Assembly (NCBI GenBank): GCA_963855995.1
Contig: OY979723.1
Location: forward strand, 4,958,176-5,022,175
Length of the DNA: 64,000 bases
DNA from: Muricea muricata
Taxonomy: Eukaryota > Cnidaria > Anthozoa > Malacalcyonacea > Plexauridae
Direction: 5' to 3'
Part shown: piece by piece, positions 8,181 to 17,567 of the stretch
How positions within the stretch are numbered: position 1 is the first letter of the stretch
Layout of the letters: each line of letters starts with the position of its first letter
Translations under genes and position numbers: made by a program
Notes under the pieces: model-generated
What the model was told of the DNA's origin: nothing
Database searches by the model: none
The model's input: only the letters and a program-made list of their open reading frames with translations

Positions 8181-9110
8181 ATGAGCGATAGTGAGCAGAA
8201 TGAAACGAAACAGACCGAGCAATATTAACAAAATAAAATCGACAAAGAAATAAAAAAACTGGACTACTACGCAGAGTGTTTGGAAGAAACAACAAGCGAA
8301 GGGGATCTCAAAGAAATGAAGATTACACGAGATCGAGCAACAGCTATTGTGGGCAAAATAAGCATTTTAGCAGCGAACTGTTAAGAACTAAAAATCGAAC
8401 ACGGTGAAACAGCCAGAAACGTTCGGCAATGGAAATTAAAGAAAACTACACACCTCTTGTAGAGAATTTGAGAGTCTTGGAAGCTCATGACGAAAAGCAG
8501 CGGCAGATAAATGATGAAATCGAACGGGGAAAAACAAGAAGAGCGTGAGGAAGAAGAACATCGTCAGCGACAAAAACGAGATCGCGAAAGAGAAGAGAAA
8601 TTTATGCCGAACTACGAATGAAAGAAAAGAAAATTGAACTGGAAACACAGGCGAAGGCGAGTTTGGCAAAACTTCCAGTTTAAAGATCACACCTTTTAAA
8701 GATACGGCAGCAGATTGGGTTCCATTCAAAAAATGTTTATGTTCTTACGCAAGTGGATAGTCAACCAATATCTACTCAAAAGAAATTTTGGTATTTATTA
8801 GAGAGATAGAATTCTAACCTTAAACCCAGCACAGTGGGATATAAAATGGCATGGGAACGCTTGAAAACAGAGTATGGGCAAACCAAAATAGTCATCAGCG
8901 TACACTTGGATGAGATCACAAACTTCCCAACTATTAGGGGAAAAAATCATGACAGAATTCAAGGGATTTTATGATAAGCTAGGCAGCAATTTTGATGCAC
9001 TACAAACACTAGGAGAGGGGGACAAAGGGTTCATGATGAACACTCTGAACAAACTGTCCCACCTAAAGCCTGATTTGAGACAGGGGAAGTACTACACGGG
9101 TATAGTGGGT
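8181..9110 (+). pseudogene. BEL/Pao gag remnant (DUF1759-like)
   Basis: Conceptual translation over several frames shows an N-terminal charged region (DKEIKKLDYYAECLEE, RATAIVGKIS), a long Glu/Arg/Lys coiled-coil-like stretch (about 8490-8650), and then the DUF1759-type part, ending near FYDKLGSNFDALQTLGEGDK and LNKLSHLKPDL. These segments are characteristic of BEL/Pao gag. In-frame stops and frameshifts begin about 16 codons after the ATG at 8181, so no intact Gag can be made. The region leads directly into the protease remnant. Confidence 0.75.
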
Positions 9111-9123
9111 CTACAGGAGATAC

Positions 9124-9628
9124 TTGATTGTCAGTCATCAAGGGGAGGTCATGTGGGCTTATCTAGACACTGGTTCTGCAAAGAACTTTGTTTCTCGGGA
9201 TGCAGTAAAAAAGCTAAATATGAAGCTTAAACGTCAGGAACAACGAATTTTTGTCACTTTCAATGGGGTGACAAAGCAATCAATGTTCATCTACAAAATT
9301 AAAATCAATGTCCTTAGTGGGAAAGCCCAAGAAGAAATAGAAGTAACTTGATCTAAACTACCTGATTTCACAACCGTTAGGAAACCTAACATCCCTGACC
9401 TGAAATTGTCACTTAAACATATGAAAGACAAAACATTTTATTACATTGAAGATAGAAAATGCCAAATTCACTTCATACTCGCCGACAAAACATTTAGTTG
9501 AAGAAACCAGCTTTGGATGGATAGTTCATGGTCGTGATGAATACAGTGATGATCAATGTATGTTCGCTAGAGAGACGAGTAACAGTGAGAAACTGTTTAG
9601 CTCAGACGCTTTGGCAGTTAAAGATAGG
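9124..9628 (+). pseudogene. BEL/Pao aspartic protease region remnant
   Basis: The frame from 9124 contains AYLDTGSAKNFVSRDAV, the DTG active-site motif of A17-type retroviral-like proteases, with the codons for DTG at 9166-9174. A TGA at 9349 interrupts the frame, but similar sequence continues (SKLPDFTTVRKPNIPDL). A later piece from 9446 includes FGWIVHGRDEY, typical of the region between protease and RT in BEL/Pao pol. The frame ends at the gypsy insertion point (TAGG, 9625-9628) and continues in register on the other side of the insertion, at 15533. Confidence 0.75.
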
Positions 9629-9890
9629 TGTCACGTTCCACCGCGAAATATCAGAAGAACCAAAAATACCAAGTACACAATTGATCTTTGAACATATATT
9701 CTCTCCCAAAAAAAAACACTGAAATAATACCAACTTGTTTACGTAGCTTGGCCTTGGCTTATTTACATGACGCCTACACAGTACAGGACAATACATTCAC
9801 AAACACAATACAAACTACGCAATACGAATTACACAGTAAAAGCCACACAATACAAATTACATACACAAATACAATCCTGTGTTCATAACA
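9629..9890 (-). repeat. Gypsy 3' LTR
   Basis: On the minus strand it begins TGTTATGAACACAGG and ends GGAACGTGACA. The just-internal minus-strand sequence GGTTGGGGGCGA (about 9891-9902) is the polypurine tract. Compared with the other LTR it lacks a 7-bp TTTTATA segment. Confidence 0.95.
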
Positions 9891-9936
9891 TCGCCCCCAA
9901 CCAAACCATCAAATTGTCCCAATGATGGTGCACGTT

Positions 9937-11361
9937 TCAATTGTCTATTGTCACAGTTGAATTCCAAAATTCCTCCTGGTCGCCTCGATACGCCCACAGA
10001 CGATTCCGATGAACCACCTTTAGCTTTCCATTGCGACCTTTCTTAATTCTGTACACTAAATCGTTTAATCGTTTGACAATAACGTATGGCCCTTCCCATG
10101 GCCGCATTAATTTAGCACTTCTTCCTTTCTTCGTACGAGGATTATATAACCAAACTCGATCGCCCTCGTCAAATGTACATGCCGTGCTATCCACATCGTA
10201 ACGCTTTTTCATTGATTGAAAGCTCTGTTCCAGATATTTTCGTGCAAACTCGTGTGCCACTTGCAAATTTTCCTGCAGTTCCTGAACGTAGGAAGAGTAA
10301 CTCTCAACAACTTCGGGATCAGGACGTTCATAAACTAAGTCAATTGGAGTTCGAATTTCTCGTCCCATCAGTAGTCGTGCGGGAGTAAAATTAGTAGAAG
10401 CATGAGTTGCTGTTCGATACGCCATAAGAAGTAAAGGTACGTACTTATCCCAGTCTTTTTGATGTTCGGCGACAAAGAGAGACAGCTGGGTCTTTAATGT
10501 TCTATTATAACGTTTCACCATTCCATCTGCTTCTGGATGCAGAGGTGTAGTCCGAGTTTTCTTAATGCCAAGTAACGAACACATTTCTTGAAACACAGCT
10601 GACTCAAAATTGGTTCCCTGATCTGAGTGCAGTTCGAGAGGAACTCCGAATCGGCATACAAACTCATTTACGATAACCGTGGCGACTGTTTTTGCTTCTT
10701 GATTTGGCAACGCGTATGCTTCTGGCCACTTCGAAAAATAATCTATTACGACCAGTAAGTAGCGATTACCTTTCGTAGACCGAACTAGAGGACTCATTAC
10801 GTCAATTGCAACCCTCTCTAACGGCGCGCCAACGACGTACTTTCCCAAGCGAGCTTTTTGTCGAGTCACGGGACCTTTACGTGAAGAACACTCGGAACAC
10901 GTAGAGCACCACAGTGTCACATCTTTGCGACAATGAGGCCAATAGAACTTCTCCTTAACTTTTTCCAACGTTTTCTTAACTCCAAAATGACCTCCGGTTG
11001 GATGATTATGAAGTTGTATTAACACCTCCTCTCGTAAAGCTTTTGGCAATACCATCTGGAGCCGTGTTATGGCACCGTCCGAAGATTCCCACTTTCGACA
11101 CAAAACATTATTTCGCAAACATAAACTGTCCCATTGTGCCCAACAATTCTTCGTCACCTCACTAAGAGTTGCCACCTCGGACCACCGTGGCCTTCCTTTA
11201 CCACTTTTCATCCATTGCATTACGTGTCCAATGTCTGAGTCCATTTCTTGGGCTTTCGCTATGTCTTGAGCACCCACATTTTCAATAAAATTTTCGTCTT
11301 CCATACCAGTAACATCTGCTTCCTCTGCAGGCGAGTGTCTTCGAACCCTGTTGGTCATCAA
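9937..11361 (-). pseudogene. Gypsy integrase region (474 codons open)
   Basis: Domains in order: an H2C2 zinc-binding module (HNHPTGGHFG ... CSTCSEC, about residues 118-160), the rve core with first Asp in RVAIDVMSP (about 189) and second Asp in HSDQGTNF (about 247), and a C-terminal chromodomain-free tail with VWLYNPRTKKGRSAKL and GPYVIVKR. At the position 35 residues after the second Asp, where the catalytic Glu of the D,D-35-E triad belongs (usually GMVERFN), this copy reads GMVKRYN, so the Glu is Lys. The frame is otherwise open and in the same frame as the upstream RT-RNase H piece, separated only by a TGA at 11461-11463. Confidence 0.93.
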
Positions 11362-11460
11362 CGTGAATCCATAGTTCTCCTGTTCACAATGATCTTCGCT
11401 TGTGGTACGTTCTTTTGACTCAGCTCTATCACAACTTTTACAACGTTCCCCAAGACATGG

Positions 11461-12441
11461 TCATCGCGACAGTGCGTCAGCATTGAGATGATATTTTCCC
11501 GGTCGATGTTCAATCTTTAAATCGTACTGTTGAATCTTTTGCAACCAGCGTGCGAGCTGGCCTTCGGCGTGCTTGAAATTCAACAACCATCTAAGAGAGG
11601 AATGATCTGTTCGTACAATAAATTTTCTTCCATATAGATATGGATGGAAATGAGCCAATGATTTCACCACAGCTAACAATTCCCGCCTTGTTGTACAATA
11701 CTGACGTTGCGTACGATCAAGCGAACGACTGAAATATGCGATAACTTTCTCTTCGTTGCCCTGTTTTTGTGATAGAACAACCCCAATCGCGACACCGCTT
11801 GCATCTGTGTCTAATATCAACGTCCCTTCATCACTCAAAAAGGATAACACCGGAGTATTTGTCAACAAACATTTCAATTGCTGAAACGCGTTTTCAGTAT
11901 CAGAGTCCCATATAAACAGTACATCTTTCTGTGTTAGGCGAGTGAGTGGATTTGCAATTTCAGCAAAATTTCGAATAAATTTTCGGTAGTACGAACACAA
12001 TCCCAAGAAACTTCTCACCTCAGCCAGGCGGGTTGGTCGAGGCCAGTCCTTTACACTGTTGATCTTTGCGGAATCTGTTGCAACGCCATTACGACTGATG
12101 ATATGTCCCAAGTATTTAACTTCATGGCGAAACAGATTACATTTCTCCGGCGAAAGTTTCAAATTAGCTTTCTTCAAGCACGTGAACACTTTTTGTAGGT
12201 TTTCTAACTGTTCAGAGAAGGTCCTGCCATGTACGATTATATCATCAAGATATACGAGACAAACGCTCCATGGTAACCCAGCAAGTATATGATCCATTAA
12301 TCGTTCAAAGGTAGCAGGAGCATTGCATAATCCAAATGGCATTACTCGGAAATGCCATAACCCTCCACCGATTGTAAATGCCGTCTTTTCCTTGTCTGCA
12401 GGATCCATAGCAACTTGCCAGTAACCAGACTTTAGATCCAA
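11461..12441 (-). pseudogene. Gypsy reverse transcriptase (C-terminal part) and RNase H
   Basis: Starts inside RT at [12 protein letters not shown]. It contains FRVMPFGLCNAPATF, the catalytic box VYLDDIIV, and the thumb segment VRSFLGLCSYYRKFI. The RNase H part has DTDASGVAIG, RRELLAVV, TDHSSLRWL and HLNADALSR. Catalytic residues of both domains are present. The frame ends in TGA (11461) immediately after ADALSR, and the same frame resumes to integrase. The upstream end is a frameshift: the first half of RT lies in another frame (12432-13454). Confidence 0.93.
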
Positions 12442-13454
12442 TGTGGAAAACCAATGTGAGCCCCTAACGCATCAAGGGTATCATCGATCCTGGGCAAGGG
12501 ATATAAATCTTTAAGTGTCGCCTCGTTTAACTTCCGATAGTCCACACAGAATCGAAGGGTACCGTTCTTTTTCGCGACCAACACAACAGGTGAGGACCAA
12601 GGGCTCGTTGAAGGTTCAATAACTCCGTGTTTCAGCATCTCGTCTATTGCTTGACAAGCCACGTCTCTTTTCGCAAGGTGTAACCGTCTAGGAGGCTGTT
12701 TAATTGGCTTTGCCGAACCAGTTATTATCCGATGTTTCACGATACCAGTTCTTCCTAAATCTGAAGAATCGCTGGAGAATACATCGGCATTTTCACACAA
12801 CAAATCAAACACTTTTCTTCTCTGGTTCTCATCGACCAAATCTTTTGTACTACCCTCGTAAAGTTCCGTCAGATGTTTCGGCATTTCTTTTGAATATGTC
12901 GATTCTTGGAAACCATTTTCAAAATCAGAACAAACAACAAAGTTTACAGTCTCACATTTTGCTAGTTCACTTCCAGCTAATACCTTACGTTTTTCCTCTG
13001 TCACGTTAACCATTCGTACTGGAACCACTGTACTTTCTTCTCTTAACTGCGTCAAAACTTTACCAATTAGCACCCCAGGTATAGATTCCACGTCAGCCGG
13101 TTCAATGATTCCCCACCTGTTCTTACTAGTGTAGTTAACCACTTTCGCAGGAATGACAGCCTCGGTATGTGGTTGGATATTGACCTCTTCAAGAGCTATC
13201 ACACGATAACAAGGCATATCCAAACTATCCGCCCAAGGATGCCAGAGAGGAACTTGGACATTTCCCATTGATAGTAATCCATCTGTGATGTTAAGTTGGC
13301 AATGTTGTTGCTGCAGAAAGTCCAAACCCAAGATACAAGACTCACTGATATCTGCCACGTAAAACGACTGTAAGATTTCTCGGTTACCAATTTCAAGTCT
13401 AAGGGTAATGGTCCCAACAGATTTAACTTTTCTCCAGTTACAGATTTTAAACAA
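12432..13454 (-). pseudogene. Gypsy protease C-terminus and RT N-terminal half
   Basis: Begins in the protease flap-to-tail region ([16 protein letters not shown], the ILG-type motif of retropepsins), continues through a linker, then enters RT with [33 protein letters not shown] and [13 protein letters not shown]. It then leaves frame near 12,450-12,460, where a short insertion shifts the reading frame, and ends in a stop. The protein is therefore split inside RT. Confidence 0.9.
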
Positions 13455-13582
13455 TTCGGTACCGGTTGTACACGTGACAGGTCTTTCGCAGCGTTACGTA
13501 ACAAGTGAGTGGTGACAATCAAGATATTACTTCCAGTGTCGACAATCATGCGCGCAGTTTTTCCTTCAAGCTTTCCTTCCAC
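13430..13582 (-). pseudogene. Gypsy protease N-terminal part
   Basis: Contains ARMIVDTGSNILIV, with the DTG catalytic motif of retroviral-type aspartic proteases. The frame departs from the rest of protease at about 13,435-13,450, where the 13454 frame takes over, so there is a frameshift within the domain. It lies directly downstream of gag in element orientation. Confidence 0.85.
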
Positions 13583-13647
13583 GCAAAGGCTATCTTTCCT
13601 TTGTACAAATCTCTGTCTATTCGACTGATCATGTGGGGTGTCATGTC

Positions 13648-14688
13648 TTACCGTCGAACCCCACCCCTCGGACTCGACTCTTCCTCGTTTCCCGATTCAC
13701 TGCGTTTCTCGTCAGCGCTGTACAAACGACAATCCCGTTGGAGATGATCTTCTGAACCACATGTCCAACACTTTCTTTTCCCTCTCGGTGGTGATCGAGT
13801 TTGATTTTTTCCTCCACGATTCACGCTTTTTACTACTTCTCGAAGCTCGGAGGTTATTTTCTTTAGCTCTGTTAGAAATTCGGTGTTCCTTTTCACCGTA
13901 TCCTCCAGCGGGTCCACGTAACTTTCCATTTTTATTTCGGTCGGAGACTCGCGCACAGTTCTAGCTCTTCGTCGTGCAGCCAAGCTGAACGATTCGATTT
14001 CTAAAGCAGTTCCGAGAGCAGCTCTGAGAGATGTAGGTCTGGCTTGGGCGACTCTCAAACGCGTTTCATCATCGTTCAAGGCATCAATAAATTGATCTTT
14101 CGTTAAAGTTTCTAGAACTTCAACAGGGGCATCAGGATATGCAAGACGGGCGAGTCTCTCGATATCTTCGGCTAATTCTGGTAGAGTTTCATCTCGACGT
14201 CTGACCCGATTGCGGAGCTTCATTCTATGCAACTCAGTCTGCCTTTTATTTCCAAAACGGCTTTCTAGTGCAGCCAACAACGATGGATAATGGATTCGAC
14301 TTTCCGATGGCAAATTGGATAAGACGGTGAGTGCTGGTCCTCTAAGACTGGCTGCCAGAAAGGCAGCTTTATCTGGACCGTCCCATTGATTAATTTCGGC
14401 TACAATTTCGAACTGCGTCATATACGCCTCCCATGAACTTCGTCCGTCAAATACTGTAGGTTTTTGAACAGGGCGACCAGCAGAATTATCTGTCCCACGA
14501 GCCGATAAAACGTTGCACTCTGCTGGTTGTTTTTCTTTATCGAACTGGCGGTATGGTTTTGACATTGACAGCGTACGTCTTGGAGGTCCCCCGCTTGGTC
14601 TGGCTTCGCTTAACACAGTTGACAAGCCTTCATTTGCCGTTTCTTCTGTCTTTACACGTGCCGACAAAACCGATTTCTCGTAGCTCAC
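13648..14688 (-). pseudogene. Gypsy gag, capsid and nucleocapsid part
   Basis: A 346-codon open frame. Capsid-like helices include FDGRSSWEAYMTQFEIVAEI and AAFLAASLRGPALTVLSNLP, followed by the typical gag segment LHRMKLRNRVRRRDETLPEL. Near residues 310-325 is a zinc knuckle CWTCGSEDHLQRDC with CX2CX4HX4C spacing. Capsid fold and knuckle are as in metazoan gypsy gag. The N-terminal part of Gag is in another frame upstream (frameshift near 14,670). Confidence 0.9.
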
Positions 14689-15227
14689 TTTTAATCATCT
14701 GATGCAACGAAGCAAACACTCCCGCATTAATTTTCTCCAATCGCTCTTCCCTTATTTTGATTTCAGATTCGAGTGCTTCTACACGATCACGCAATTGAAA
14801 AACAACAATCTCCAGTTGTTTGTTCTTGTCGCAAACCCGAGCAAATTCGTTCGACAGGTTTTGCATTAAGTTTCTTGTACGTTTGCATGGTGAATACAAT
14901 ATACTTATTAAGCTTTGTGGAAACAGCACGTAAATTAAATTTAAATTTAATTGTTTGCAATAATAAATTTACGTGGTGTTTCCACAAAGCTTAATAAGTA
15001 TATAGGTTTTGCATTGTGTCGCTGAAGATGTCGACCACTTCGAGAACCTTGCCATCCTGTCGCTTTTTATATTCTTTTAAGAGATCTCGCTGCTCCTGTA
15101 CTGCAGCCAACAGCTCTGCTTCAAACTCTGAACGAATATGTCCTTCGAATTCCGATCCTTTATTGTCTTGCTCTTCTACATTCTCGCTTGTTTCTCCCTG
15201 TGCAGCTTGTGCTCTGGTTAAAGGCAT
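14630..15227 (-). pseudogene. Gypsy gag N-terminal region, interrupted by an insertion
   Basis: Starts at MPLTRAQAAQGETSENVEEQ (ATG at 15227-15225) and has a coiled-coil-like stretch (FEAELLAAVQEQRDLLKEYK). After an interruption at 14868-15003 a second coiled-coil stretch follows (VFQLRDRVEALESEIKIREE). The two pieces are in different frames because of the 148-bp length change. Excluding the insertion and one copy of the flanking 12-bp repeat would put them in the same frame. The start was chosen as the first ATG after the LTR and primer site. Confidence 0.75.
14868..15003. mobile_element. Small insertion in gypsy gag: 36-bp inverted arms, 12-bp flanking direct repeat
   Basis: AGGTTTTGCATT occurs at 14856-14867 and 15004-15015, flanking the segment. 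Within it, ATACTTATTAAGCTTTGTGG (from about 14901) and its complement CCACAAAGCTTAATAAGTAT (ending about 15001) form arms of about 36 bp around an AT-rich loop. The left side has about 32 extra bases outside the inverted arms. The 12-bp flanking repeat looks like a target duplication. A Tc1/mariner-type TA-flanked MITE nested in a slightly larger insertion is an alternative reading. Confidence 0.75.
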
Positions 15228-15242
15228 CTTTCAGTCAAATAA

Positions 15243-15260
15243 ATCCTGGCGGGGTCGCCA
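15243..15260 (-). other. Gypsy primer-binding site
   Basis: On the minus strand TGGCGACCCCGCCAGGAT begins two bases inside the 5' LTR (15263-15528). TGG at the start matches a tRNA 3' CCA end. This position confirms the minus-strand orientation of the element. Confidence 0.8.
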
Positions 15261-15262
15261 AA

Positions 15263-15528
15263 TATCACGTTCCACCGCGAAATATCAGAAGAATCAAAAA
15301 TACCAAGTACACAATTGATCTTTGAACATATATTCTCCCAAAAAAAACACTGAAATAATACCAACTTGTTTACGTAGCTTGGCCTTTTTTATAGGCTTAT
15401 TTACATGACGCCTACACAGTACAGGACAATACATTCACAAACACAATACAAACTACGCAATACGAATTACACAGTAAAAGCCACACAATACAAATTACAT
15501 ACACAAATACAATCCTGTGTTCATAACA
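15263..15528 (-). repeat. Gypsy 5' LTR
   Basis: Same sequence as 9629-9890 with two substitutions and three small indels. Its inner end reads GTGATA instead of GTGACA, breaking the canonical TG...CA pair. The outer end is followed by the TAGG target duplication. Confidence 0.95.
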
Positions 15529-15532
15529 TAGG

Positions 15533-15785
15533 GGAGACACTACCATTGAGATTGATTTCAAGGAAAACATTGTGAGAAAGGACGCCGAAAGATACCAGAT
15601 CCAAGAAAACCTACGGATACCAATGAACAACATAGCAAACAACAGCTTCAGTACGTGAATAGGAAGTTAGATAAAACACCGGAACTTTAACAAAGATATG
15701 ATGATATTGTAAATATGATGGGATCGAGTTTACTACAAACCACATAAACCAGTTGTTCGTCAGAATGCAACCACGACTAAAGTAC
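15533..15785 (+). pseudogene. BEL/Pao pol after the gypsy insertion, start of RT, then deletion
   Basis: Continues in register from the protease-side fragment before 9628. It includes IEIDFKENIVRKDAERYQIQ, typical of the protease-RT linker. After stops it reaches HKPVVRQNATTTKV at about 15742-15783, the conserved entry to the BEL/Pao RT domain. The RT fingers and palm, including the catalytic Asp box, are absent, because RNase H-type sequence starts within a few dozen bases. An internal deletion junction near 15,785-15,800 is inferred. Confidence 0.7.
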
Positions 15786-15792
15786 AAATGTT

Positions 15793-16302
15793 ATGCGAAA
15801 TGCGGAAGTTAGCCCCCAGCTAAAGTATCCGTGGTTACAGTTGACGAAACAGCTAAGGACCGTTAAGGTACCACGAAGCATAAACAAAAGTATCAGAATG
15901 ATGAATGCAGTTCAATTACATATCTTTGCAGACACGAGCATTGGCTTGTTGTGCAGCAGCTATCGCAGTGGTGAAAGGCGATTCGGGCGTCGTCAAGGGT
16001 TTCTAGGGTCAAAGTCAAGAATATCAAAACGTCATACCTCAATTTCAAGGCTGGAACTTGTCTGTGCTCATATGGCCGCTAACATGGCTAGAAATTTGTG
16101 CAACGCGCTCCGTGCATGGCCGATCAAGTCTGTAACGGTATGGATGAATAGCCTCGTAGGTGTTTGTTGCCAACAGAAGTTCGTGCCTTCCCAACAAAGA
16201 AAATTGGCCGGAGCAGCCGGAAATGAAGAAGAACCAAGGAACACACCAAGAGCACAAGGTAACAGAAACTGTCTTCCCTTGCAAAGAGAAAGAAGCGGAT
16301 GA
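15793..16302 (+). pseudogene. BEL/Pao RNase H region remnant
   Basis: The open frame reads VKVPRSINKSIRMMNAVQLH, then FADTSIGLLCSSY, then SKSRISKRHTSISRLELVCA, HMAANMARNLCNALRAWPIK and VTVWMNSLVG. This is the RNase H-like block of BEL/Pao pol (normally 'ELH.FADAS', 'LA.SKSR..P...T.PRLEL', 'W.DS'). The expected Asp in 'WMDS' is Asn. A small indel after SLVG and later stops end the frame. Confidence 0.75.
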
Positions 16303-16689
16303 ATGGGATGAGCTACTTGATCGAAGTACATACTGTCGTACCTTACGAATGACAGCATGGATTTTGTGCTTTGTCAGCAACTGTCGGATCAAAGATAAGA
16401 AAACTCAGCAAACGAAAGGCCATTAACAACCGAGGGTTGTCATTAACAATTGTCAACGCCAGAGATAAACGGGTAAGAAGAGTGCAAAGCAATGACGTAA
16501 CATAATCGCTGGAATCACCGGGGTGGAAATTGATACAAGAGACCACAAACGGAGTATTGAAATGTCAAGGACGAATGGCGGGATATCAACCAATAGACTT
16601 GAGTGAGGGACATTTGTGAACAAACTTATTGCACACGTGCATAACGAGAGTGTACATGTGGAGGTAGCAAGCACAATGTCATTAATCCA

Positions 16690-17122
16690 AGAAAGTTGTC
16701 ATAAACTGTAACGTTTGTAAAGTTTTCTCTGCAAGCCTTTAAAGCCCCAGCAACCTCTCAACTACTTGAATTCCGCACAACGCCAAGGAGACCGTTCGAA
16801 ACAACGGGAGTGGACTTCGCAGGTCCTCTGATTTAAAAAAGTGACGAAGAAAGAACAAAAAAAATGTTATGTAATCATATCTACGTGCGCAACGACTCGG
16901 GCAGTGCATTTAGAGCTAGCAAAATCACAAACCGCAAGCGAATTTCAAGAAAAGTTGAACTCATTCATCACAAGAAAAACGAGACCAAGTCGTATTGGAT
17001 CGGATAACGCCACTACATTTATAGCGGCGTCAAAGTGGAAAAAACAAATCAGGAAGACAACGAGAATAAATGTGGCAACGAGAATAGGTTCACGGATTAA
17101 TGAAGTATTACCGTGTGAATAA
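16690..17122 (+). pseudogene. BEL/Pao integrase core remnant
   Basis: The piece after 16690 shows CNVCKVFSA, the CxxC half of the integrase zinc module. The frame from 16841 reads KCYVIISTCATTRAVHLELA, then FITRKTRPSRIGSDNATTF, covering the rve-core strands around the first and second catalytic Asp regions. The reading frame then runs into unrelated sequence, so the last third of the core is missing. Stops separate it from the zinc module. Confidence 0.75.
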
Positions 17123-17339
17123 AACTATAACACTAGTACCTGAAATCGGGGAGTTTGTTGTCTTACACAAAGGTAATTACTTGGAACGACACGTGCAGTG
17201 GGTATGTCCTTTAGAGATACGAAGCGCAGTTAAAGAGGATCAAGAAATACACAGCACAAGTAACAAAGAAAACGATCACAAAAACAAGAGGCAAGAACGA
17301 AAATCAGCACCGATTGCAAAAGAGAAGATCAAGGAGTAG
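17100..17339 (+). pseudogene. BEL/Pao pol C-terminal fragment (DUF5641-like)
   Basis: Includes VPEIGEFVVLHKGNYLERHV, resembling the SH3-like C-terminal domain after BEL/Pao integrase ('P..Ge.Vl......r..W'), then a Lys/Glu-rich tail. The part linking it to the integrase core is deleted. It ends 68 bp before the 3' LTR. Confidence 0.55.
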
Positions 17340-17406
17340 TCTAATAACGAGTAAAGAAACTTTAGTAACTTTAGAAAGCTTTTGTTTAAAAATATAAAAA
17401 GAAGTG

Positions 17407-17567
17407 TGTGCCGAGTGAGCAGGCACTCTGCCCGCGTGTGAATGTAAGCGCGAGGGACAAATGTGACTACATGAAATTCGACTGTGAAAAGAAATCCGTT
17501 CTATTTTTACTTTCATATTAATTTTCAACTTTAAAAGAATGGTGTGCAATTGATTATTGTGTCCGCA
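17407..17567 (+). repeat. BEL/Pao 3' LTR
   Basis: Starts TGTGCCGAGTGAGC and ends GTCCGCA. It is clearly related to 7927-8133 but has many point and length differences, so this element is much older than the nested gypsy copy. Confidence 0.8.

Larger units (their letters stand above)
9629..15528 (-). mobile_element. Ty3/gypsy LTR retrotransposon (5.9 kb) inserted in the BEL element
   Basis: Minus-strand element. LTRs of 262 bp (9629-9890) and 266 bp (15263-15528) run TGTTATGAAC...GTGACA in element orientation. The target duplication is TAGG at 9625-9628 and 15529-15532. Domain order in element orientation is gag with zinc knuckle, protease, RT, RNase H, integrase: the Ty3/gypsy order. Coding is broken by several frameshifts, one nonsense codon and a 136-bp insertion with 12-bp duplication in gag. 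The LTRs differ by only two substitutions and three small indels, so insertion was fairly recent. Confidence 0.97.
7927..17567 (+). mobile_element. BEL/Pao LTR retrotransposon, decayed, split by a gypsy insertion
   Basis: Plus-strand element with LTRs at 7927-8133 and 17407-17567, gag and protease pieces at 8181-9628, and RNase H, integrase and C-terminal pieces at 15533-17339. The order gag, A17-type protease, (RT), RNase H, integrase is that of BEL/Pao. Most of the RT domain is missing. Numerous stops and frameshifts make it non-functional. It lies antisense to ACAD9. No target duplication can be recognised at its ends. The 5.9-kb gypsy element at 9629-15528 is inserted in it. Confidence 0.85.

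Noticed and set aside
8035..8729. Minus-strand frames over the BEL gag region
   Set aside because: Shadows of the plus-strand gag remnant (Glu/Lys/Arg-rich stretches read as Phe/Leu/Ser on the other strand).
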